A stretch of DNA of 10,826 nt from NCBI GenBank assembly GCA_017984035.1, contig JAGOAF010000045.1, positions 1-10,826 of the forward strand, written 5' to 3'. Below the pieces are notes generated by a model. The model was not told where the DNA came from, did no database searches, and worked only from the letters and a program-made list of their open reading frames with translations. Below, one piece after another: positions 6,798 through 10,826 of the stretch. Numbering within the stretch: the stretch's first letter is position 1; every line of letters begins with the position of its first letter. Origin of the DNA: Flavobacterium sp. GTDB lineage: Bacteria; Bacteroidota; Bacteroidia; Flavobacteriales; Flavobacteriaceae. The position numbers were made by a program, and so were the translations under genes.

Positions 6798-7867
6798 TTT
6801 TTTTTTTCTCCATCGAATGTGATGGAGGCCAATTGCATTAAGCAAAGTTCAACAAGGAGTCGTTGATTTTGACTGACTTTGTATTTCAAATCACAATCAT
6901 TCGCAATTTCAATCCCTTTCAATAAGAAATTAGCATCACATTTTTGTGCTTGCATACCATACATTTGCTGCGCTTGTTCTCCTACTTCCAAAAGAGATAA
7001 AGTAGCAGGGTTTTTGGATACCAAAAGGTCTCTAAAGTGCGACGCCAATCCAGCAACAAAATGATGTGCATCAAAACCTTTGGATAGAATTTCATTAAAT
7101 GCGACCAATAACTCTGGAATTTTGTTTTCCAATATCAATTCGGTTACATTGATATACGTTTCATAATCCAATACATTCAAATTCTCAGTTACCGCTTGAC
7201 GAGTCAAATTGGTACCGCAAAATGAAACTACTCGGTCAAAAATGGACAAAGCATCTCGCATAGCACCATCAGCTTTTTGAGCAATAATATGCAAGGCATC
7301 GTCTTCAAATTGTACCCCTTGACTTGTAGCAACTTCAGCTAAATGTTCTTTAGCATCTTTAACAGTAATTCTTTTAAAATCAAATATTTGACAACGCGAT
7401 AAAATCGTTGGAATAATTTTATGCTTTTCTGTTGTGGCCAAAATGAAAATGGCATGTTTAGGCGGTTCTTCTAATGTTTTCAAAAAAGCATTAAAAGCGG
7501 CTGAAGACAACATATGTACCTCATCAATGATATATACTTTGTATTGTCCTGTTTGAGGAGGTATACGCACTTGGTCAATCAAGTTTCGAATATCGTCTAC
7601 CGAGTTGTTAGAAGCAGCATCCAATTCAAAGACATTGAAAGCAAAATCTTCATTTGGATCATCGTAACCAGGCTGATTAATTTTTCGTGCCAAAATTCGC
7701 GCACAAGTCGTCTTACCTACACCACGAGGCCCAGTGAACAAAAGAGCAGAAGCCAAGTGATTGTTTTCTATGGCATTCAACAAGGTATTGGTAATGGCTT
7801 TTTGCCCCACAACATCTTTAAATGTTTGCGGACGGTATTTGCGAGCCGATACTATGAATTGTTCCAT
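6782..7867 (-). CDS. dnaX: DNA polymerase III clamp-loader subunit, gamma-like zero-frame product
   Basis: The zero-frame product has 361 residues and covers the clamp-loader core, domains I-III. It binds and hydrolyses ATP to load the sliding clamp. Motifs: SARKYRPQTFKDVVGQ (7-21), Walker A GPRGVGKTT (46-54), Walker B IIDEVHML (113-120) with D115 and E116, sensor-1 ATTEKHK (144-150) and the SRC arginine finger R158 (157-159). The collar domain ends near residue 350, then the frame reads EKKKLNNL and stops (TAA 6784-6782). The zinc-binding cysteine cluster known between Walker A and B in E. coli DnaX is absent. The ATG at 7867 is chosen because a canonical promoter lies at 7886-7916, so an ATG at 7924 would be upstream of the transcript, and MEQFIVSARKYRP is the expected N-terminus. 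The tau half follows in another frame (6105-6797). Confidence 0.93.
   Translation of the reverse strand: MEQFIVSARKYRPQTFKDVVGQKAITNTLLNAIENNHLASALLFTGPRGVGKTTCARILARKINQPGYDDPNEDFAFNVFELDAASNNSVDDIRNLIDQVRIPPQTGQYKVYIIDEVHMLSSAAFNAFLKTLEEPPKHAIFILATTEKHKIIPTILSRCQIFDFKRITVKDAKEHLAEVATSQGVQFEDDALHIIAQKADGAMRDALSIFDRVVSFCGTNLTRQAVTENLNVLDYETYINVTELILENKIPELLVAFNEILSKGFDAHHFVAGLASHFRDLLVSKNPATLSLLEVGEQAQQMYGMQAQKCDANFLLKGIEIANDCDLKYKVSQNQRLLVELCLMQLASITFDGEKKKLNNL
6798..6807 (-). other. dnaX: A10 homopolymer at the dnaX frame break (candidate slippage site)
   Basis: Read on the - strand, GGAG is followed by ten A residues and then GTTG. The zero frame is GAA AAA AAA AAG TTG and stops four codons later. 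The -1 frame is AAA AAA AAA GTT GAA and stays open to the end of tau. The run contains the A AAA AAG heptamer used for -1 frameshifting in E. coli dnaX, and its length would also favour RNA polymerase slippage as known for Thermus dnaX. A GGAG motif directly 5' of the run could act like the upstream Shine-Dalgarno stimulator in E. coli. I see no clear stimulatory hairpin downstream. Confidence 0.5.
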
Positions 7868-7885
7868 TGAAAACCTATTAGATAG

Positions 7886-7916
7886 CAAATATAGGATATG
7901 AATTCTCAAAATGCAA
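7886..7916 (-). promoter_or_regulatory. dnaX promoter (TTG-N20-TATATTTG)
   Basis: On the - strand TTG (7916-7914) is followed after 20 nt by TATATTTG (7893-7886), an exact match to the Bacteroidota sigma consensus TTG-N17..23-TAnnTTTG. Transcription should start near 7881, leaving a leader of about 13 nt before the ATG at 7867. It rules out the upstream ATG at 7924 as the dnaX start. Confidence 0.75.
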
Positions 7917-8034
7917 TAGCTCAAACTTCAAATCGGAACGACTTATCCCCAATTTACTAACAAAATTGAAATGTCTTTTTTTGGATTATTTTATGGACTT
8001 ATAAATCAATTATGAATTACCATAAATTATGTTG

Positions 8035-8042
8035 TAAATTTG
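8035..8042 (+). promoter_or_regulatory. rnpB promoter -7 element (TAAATTTG)
   Basis: TAAATTTG fits the Bacteroidota -7 consensus TAnnTTTG, and its last base lies 5 nt before the predicted 5' end of the RNase P RNA at 8047, as expected for a start site. No good TTG is seen at the -33 position; the nearest candidate is TTATG around 8010-8014. Confidence 0.65.
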
Positions 8043-8046
8043 CCTC

Positions 8047-8352
8047 GCAGACCGCCTTATCGCCGTCCTGATTTATTAGGAGGGAGGAAAGTCCGGACAC
8101 CACAGAGAAGCATAGCGGGTAACACCCGTCGGTTCGAGCAATCGGATTAGGACAAGTGCAACAGAAAGTATGTACAGGTAATGCTGTAGTGAAACCAGGT
8201 AAACTCTATGCGGTGAAATATCAAGTATATCAGCATTTAAGGGCTTCTCGTCCGTTGTTGAAGGGTAGATAGCTTGAGTCTTACAGTAATGTGAGATCTA
8301 GATAAATGATAAGGCTCCGTTTACGGAGACAGAATCCGGCTTATAGGTCTGC
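8047..8352 (+). ncRNA. rnpB: RNase P RNA, bacterial class A
   Basis: This is the catalytic RNA of RNase P, which removes the 5' leader of tRNA precursors together with the RnpA protein (not in this window). It is about 306 nt long. Helix P1 closes the molecule: GCAGACC (8047-8053) pairs with GGTCTGC (8346-8352). The conserved core GGGAGGAAAGTCCGGAC (8082-8098) and ACAGAATCCGGCTTAT (8329-8344) provide the two P4 strands. Other family signatures are ACAGAAAGTATGTACAG, GGTAAACTC followed by GCGGTGAAA, and GCTTGAG. Visible local hairpins: TCCT/AGGA (8066-8069/8078-8081, P3-like), CAGCA/TGTTG (8231-8235/8256-8260, P15-like) containing GGGC/GTCC, TCTTAC/GTGAGA (8279-8284/8291-8296, P18-like), and CTCCG-TTTA-CGGAG (8315-8328). 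Exact ends are inferred from P1 and from the promoter and T-run that flank it. It is divergent from dnaX and convergent with rsmD. Confidence 0.96.
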
Positions 8353-8359
8353 TTTTTTT
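8346..8359 (+). terminator. rnpB 3' end with T7 run
   Basis: The 3' strand of P1, GGTCTGC, is followed directly by seven T residues (8353-8359). The CTCCG/CGGAG hairpin (8315-8328) is the nearest strong local stem but ends 24 bases before the T-run, so termination may depend on P1 itself closing. The element lies 14 bp from the convergent rsmD stop. Confidence 0.5.
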
Positions 8360-8373
8360 ATTAGTTAGGAAAA

Positions 8374-8931
8374 CTATACTTCGTCCTCTGAAGTTACAAT
8401 CTCAAAGAAACTAAAGAAAGAACCTCCATAACTTTTCTGAAAAGAAAAATGTGGTAAATGTTCCATTTTAGTGTATTTGGAATGCTCAACAATCAACATC
8501 CCTTCTTCTTCTAAAAGTCCTCTCTCAAAAACTAGAGTCACTACTTTTTCAAATGTTTTTTGATCCAATCCGTAGGGAGGATCAGCAAAAATAATATCGT
8601 AAGTCGTTTTATTTTTTTCGAGAAAAGCAAACACATCACTTTTGGTAGCTGCAATATTAAAATCAAATTCTGCGGCAATTTGTTTGATAAATTTCACACA
8701 ACCAAAATCACCATCAACAGAAGTTATTGGCGAACTACCTCTTGAAGCAAATTCAAAACTTATGTTTCCAGTACCTGAGAATAAGTCCAACACCTTAAGT
8801 CCCTCAAAGCTAAAATGATTATTCAATACATTGAATAAGGCTTCTTTACTCATATCGGTTGTGGGGCGTACGGGAAGGTTTTTGGGAGGAAAAATGCGTC
8901 GGCCTTTGTATTTGCCAGAAATAATTCTCAT
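8374..8931 (-). CDS. rsmD: 16S rRNA (guanine966-N2)-methyltransferase
   Basis: This 185-residue SAM-dependent methyltransferase modifies G966 of 16S rRNA in assembling 30S subunits. The N-terminus MRIISGKYKGRRI (1-13) and RPTTDMSKEALFNVL (22-36) are RsmD signatures. SAM-binding motif I is LDLFSGTGNISFE (48-60), the acidic motif II is SVDGD (71-75), and the catalytic N2-guanine motif is DPPY (117-120). Its length is usual. The ATG (8931-8929) overlaps the TGA stop of the upstream gene (8930-8928) by four bases as ATGA, so translation is probably coupled and both share the promoter upstream of 9740. It converges with rnpB; its transcript, if not terminated at once, would run antisense to the RNase P RNA. 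Confidence 0.96.
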   Translation of the reverse strand: MRIISGKYKGRRIFPPKNLPVRPTTDMSKEALFNVLNNHFSFEGLKVLDLFSGTGNISFEFASRGSSPITSVDGDFGCVKFIKQIAAEFDFNIAATKSDVFAFLEKNKTTYDIIFADPPYGLDQKTFEKVVTLVFERGLLEEEGMLIVEHSKYTKMEHLPHFSFQKSYGGSFFSFFEIVTSEDEV

Positions 8932-9740
8932 GAATTAAAAAGTATAAAGTGGGTTCTATTTTCTGCTTCTGAAAAATTATTTTTAGCCTGCAAATCACTC
9001 ACATCTAATAATGATACATTACGAATATAGTTATATGCCAATTGGTAGTACTCACTTTTCATATCGATTTTTCCAATCAATTCTAAAGGAAATTCTTCTG
9101 GATTCATACCTAACTGTTCCGCTGTAAACAAAATGTAATACAAGAAATCTTCGGGACTAGCATACTCAAACGAATTGAACAACAATAGTTTTTGATTTTG
9201 TACTACAATAATTTCAAAATGCTCCGAATTAATATGCACAAACATTTTTTTGTCAGGATTGTTTTTAGAGGCTATTAATAATTTAGAAACTAAAATAGTA
9301 TTGGCATGTTTGTAGTCGAAAGTGCCAAACTGGTCAATAAAAAAATTGTTAATATTCACATAAGGAATGTAGACCGTATTCATTTGGCAATTGGCAATTT
9401 CGTCAAATGCAAAAAAATCAGTTTCAAAAACTTTAGTGTTGTACTGCAAATAGCTTCCTAAAAAGTTTTCGTCAAACAATGGCTCAGGAACAAATGTAGA
9501 AAGATTGTTATTGTGAATGATCAGAATCTCGTCATACGAATCTCTTAATTCAGAATAATCACTAAAAGCATCGGCAAATAAATCCTCAGTTTTAGTTGCT
9601 TTATGAAACGTATCAAAACGGACTTCATTAAACGAAGTAATGGTGTTATTTAAGGTGTCAAAACAACAAAAAGAGAGACCATTCAAGGCTACTTGAATCG
9701 ACAGTTTTTTATAGCTCTTTTCTGTGATATTGGTATTCAT
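8928..9740 (-). CDS. DUF3822-like conserved protein of unknown function
   Basis: This is a 270-residue soluble protein with no signal peptide or membrane helix. The composition is acidic and aromatic. Two duplicated-looking halves each begin with a strand-rich stretch (KLSIQVALNGLSFCCFD near 12-27; KKMFVHINSEHFEIIVVQ near 164-181). A helix-rich C-terminal part follows, beginning FLYYILFTAEQLGMNPEEF and including ELIGKI. That layout resembles an ASKHA/actin-like fold; from memory a Bacteroides homologue of this Bacteroidota family was solved with an actin-like ATPase fold, but I cannot verify this. I do not see a clear DxG phosphate-1 motif, so ATPase activity is doubtful. The ATG at 9740 is preferred over 9815 because a canonical promoter lies at 9760-9790 and the extra residues look non-coding. 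It overlaps rsmD by four bases, and the pairing suggests a link to rRNA modification or simply co-transcription. Confidence 0.85.
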   Translation of the reverse strand: MNTNITEKSYKKLSIQVALNGLSFCCFDTLNNTITSFNEVRFDTFHKATKTEDLFADAFSDYSELRDSYDEILIIHNNNLSTFVPEPLFDENFLGSYLQYNTKVFETDFFAFDEIANCQMNTVYIPYVNINNFFIDQFGTFDYKHANTILVSKLLIASKNNPDKKMFVHINSEHFEIIVVQNQKLLLFNSFEYASPEDFLYYILFTAEQLGMNPEEFPLELIGKIDMKSEYYQLAYNYIRNVSLLDVSDLQAKNNFSEAENRTHFILFNS

Positions 9741-9759
9741 AGGTTTTGTTTCAACGATG

Positions 9760-9790
9760 CAAACATACGAAAAATCAACTTCAATGGCAA
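9760..9790 (-). promoter_or_regulatory. Promoter of the DUF3822-rsmD pair (TTG-N20-TATGTTTG)
   Basis: On the - strand TTG (9790-9788), a 20-nt spacer and TATGTTTG (9767-9760) match the Bacteroidota consensus exactly. The expected start near 9755 leaves a leader of about 14 nt before the ATG at 9740 and excludes translation from 9815. Confidence 0.75.
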
Positions 9791-9867
9791 TTTCAAAAAC
9801 CAATAAATAAATCAAACCAATTTAGGAATCATCAGTTTTAATTTATCCTTGATTATTGGATTTGAAA

Positions 9868-9898
9868 TTGATTTTTGTCATTGTAATTGTTTACTTTG
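9868..9898 (+). promoter_or_regulatory. Promoter of the helicase gene (TTG-N20-TTACTTTG)
   Basis: TTG (9868-9870) is followed after 20 nt by TTACTTTG (9891-9898), one mismatch from TAnnTTTG. It lies 17 bp before the ATG at 9916, a leader length like those of the other two promoters here. Confidence 0.5.
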
Positions 9899-9915
9899 CA
9901 GTCAAATTAATTGCA

Positions 9916-10826
9916 ATGAATTCCTCTTTGTTTTATAGTCTTTTAAAGAAAAAATTTCCGTTTGAGCCCACTTATAAACAGGATATTTTTTTGCAACAGA
10001 TTGCTGTTTTCTTGACTGAAATGCAAAACAATACCATTTTTGTATTGAAAGGGTATGCAGGAACTGGAAAGACAACAGTTATATCTACGATTGTCAATAA
10101 TTTATTTGAGATCAATAAAAAATATGTATTGCTTGCACCAACGGGTCGTGCTGCTAAGGTAATTGCCAATTATTCTAACAAACCGGCATTTACCATTCAC
10201 AAAAAGATCTATTTTCCCAAAAAGTCTTCAGGAGGTGGTGTTTCCTTTACATTGCAACCCAACAAACATAAAAATACCATTTTCATTGTCGATGAAGCTT
10301 CGATGATTTCGGACGCTAATTCGGATTCTAAGCTTTATGAAAACGGCTCTTTATTAGACGATTTGATTTCTTACGTGTATTCTGGAACCAATTGCAAAAT
10401 GATTCTCTTGGGCGATACTGCTCAGTTACCACCAGTCAATTTAGATATAAGCCCTGCTCTGGATACGCATTCTTTAGCTTTGCATTACGACAAAGAAATT
10501 GAGTCCATAGAATTAGACGAGGTAATGCGCCAGGAGGAAAGCTCGGGTATTTTATTTAATGCTACTGAACTTCGGGAATTATTGAAAGATAGTTTTGTTA
10601 ACGAATTTCAATTTGATGTAAAACGATTTAAAGATATTATTCGTTTGACTGACGGGTATGATATTCAAGATGCTATTCAATCTGCGTATAGCAATTATAG
10701 TATTGAAGATACTGCTTTTATTGTAAGGTCGAATAAAAGAGCCAACCAATACAATGAACAAATCAGAACGCGTATTTTAGACCGAGAAAGTGAGTTGTCT
10801 ACGGGCGATTTTTTGATGGTGGTAAA
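9916..10826 (+). CDS. RecD-like superfamily 1 DNA helicase (3' end outside window)
   Basis: The frame is open from ATG 9916 to the right edge, 303 residues visible with no stop. It is an SF1 (RecD/Pif1-like) ATP-dependent helicase, expected to unwind DNA 5' to 3' in repair. Motif I (Walker A) is GYAGTGKTT (46-54, K52). The segment LAPTGRAAKV fits motif Ia, motif II is IVDEASM (124-130, D126 and E127), motif III is LGDTAQLPPV (165-174), and DEVMRQ is the motif IV-type arginine. Residues beginning FIVRSNKRANQYN open the second RecA-like domain, which continues off the window. The C-terminal motifs V and VI cannot be seen. There is no N-terminal RecD2 extension, so this is a compact stand-alone helicase rather than RecD of RecBCD. 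It diverges from the DUF3822-rsmD pair over a 175-bp intergenic region. Confidence 0.92.
   Translation, partial: MNSSLFYSLLKKKFPFEPTYKQDIFLQQIAVFLTEMQNNTIFVLKGYAGTGKTTVISTIVNNLFEINKKYVLLAPTGRAAKVIANYSNKPAFTIHKKIYFPKKSSGGGVSFTLQPNKHKNTIFIVDEASMISDANSDSKLYENGSLLDDLISYVYSGTNCKMILLGDTAQLPPVNLDISPALDTHSLALHYDKEIESIELDEVMRQEESSGILFNATELRELLKDSFVNEFQFDVKRFKDIIRLTDGYDIQDAIQSAYSNYSIEDTAFIVRSNKRANQYNEQIRTRILDRESELSTGDFLMVV

Noticed and set aside
6798..6845. An independent gene starting at ATG 6845 for the tau C-terminal part
   Set aside because: Its first 16 codons are an out-of-frame reading of the end of DnaX domain III; the homologous sequence begins at the A10 run.
7868..7924. Upstream in-frame ATG at 7924 as the dnaX start
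   Set aside because: The promoter at 7886-7916 lies inside this extension and the added 19 residues are unlike any DnaX N-terminus; ATG 7867 gives MEQFIVSARKYRP.
9741..9815. N-terminal extension of the DUF3822-like gene to ATG 9815
   Set aside because: It contains the canonical promoter 9760-9790 and would begin with a hydrophobic stretch not expected in this soluble family.
9972..10169. Antisense open frame opposite the helicase gene
   Set aside because: It overlaps conserved helicase motifs on the + strand, lacks any promoter or recognisable family, and is typical of chance frames opposite AT-rich genes.
1..10826. CRISPR arrays, insertion sequences, tRNA genes, toxin-antitoxin or defence modules
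   Set aside because: I found no spaced direct repeats, terminal inverted repeats with transposase, tRNA-like cloverleaf or defence-type domains anywhere in the window.

Overview
This window is chromosomal, AT-rich DNA from a member of the Bacteroidota, most likely a Flavobacterium-like species of the Flavobacteriaceae. The evidence is the gene repertoire and order, start codons without clear Shine-Dalgarno sequences, and promoters of the Bacteroidota form (TTG, about 20 nt, TAnnTTTG). All recognisable genes are housekeeping. I see no insertion sequence, prophage, CRISPR array, tRNA gene or defence system.

Layout. Positions 1-441 hold the 3' part of pyrB (aspartate carbamoyltransferase, open at the left edge). 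A + strand run follows: a small STAS-like protein of unknown role (498-830) overlapping rnz (RNase Z, 830-1735), then pdxH (PNP/PMP oxidase, 1751-2395). After a 132-bp gap comes a polyphosphate/phosphatase cluster: a SixA-type histidine phosphatase (2528-3013), ppk1 (3019-5166) and a Ppx/GppA exopolyphosphatase (5206-6096). dnaX (clamp-loader tau/gamma, 6105-7867) converges on it from the - strand. dnaX diverges from rnpB, the RNase P RNA (about 8047-8352, + strand). rsmD (16S rRNA m2G966 methyltransferase) and an upstream DUF3822-like gene form a - strand pair with overlapping ends (8374-9740). A RecD-like helicase gene (9916 to the right edge, + strand, incomplete) diverges from that pair.

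The most notable feature is dnaX. Its reading frame breaks at a run of ten A residues, at the junction between the clamp-loader core and the tau-specific C-terminal half. The zero frame gives a 361-residue gamma-like protein; a -1 shift (or one extra transcribed A) would give a 587-residue tau. This could be programmed slippage, a real single-base deletion just downstream, or a homopolymer sequencing error. I give the tests that separate these.

Functionally the genes cover pyrimidine synthesis (pyrB), tRNA end maturation (rnz for the 3' end, rnpB for the 5' end), vitamin B6 (pdxH), polyphosphate turnover (sixA-like, ppk1, ppx), replication and repair (dnaX, helicase) and ribosome modification (rsmD). 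Two conserved proteins of unknown function sit in translationally coupled positions upstream of RNA-processing genes. I found no convincing new biological system here.
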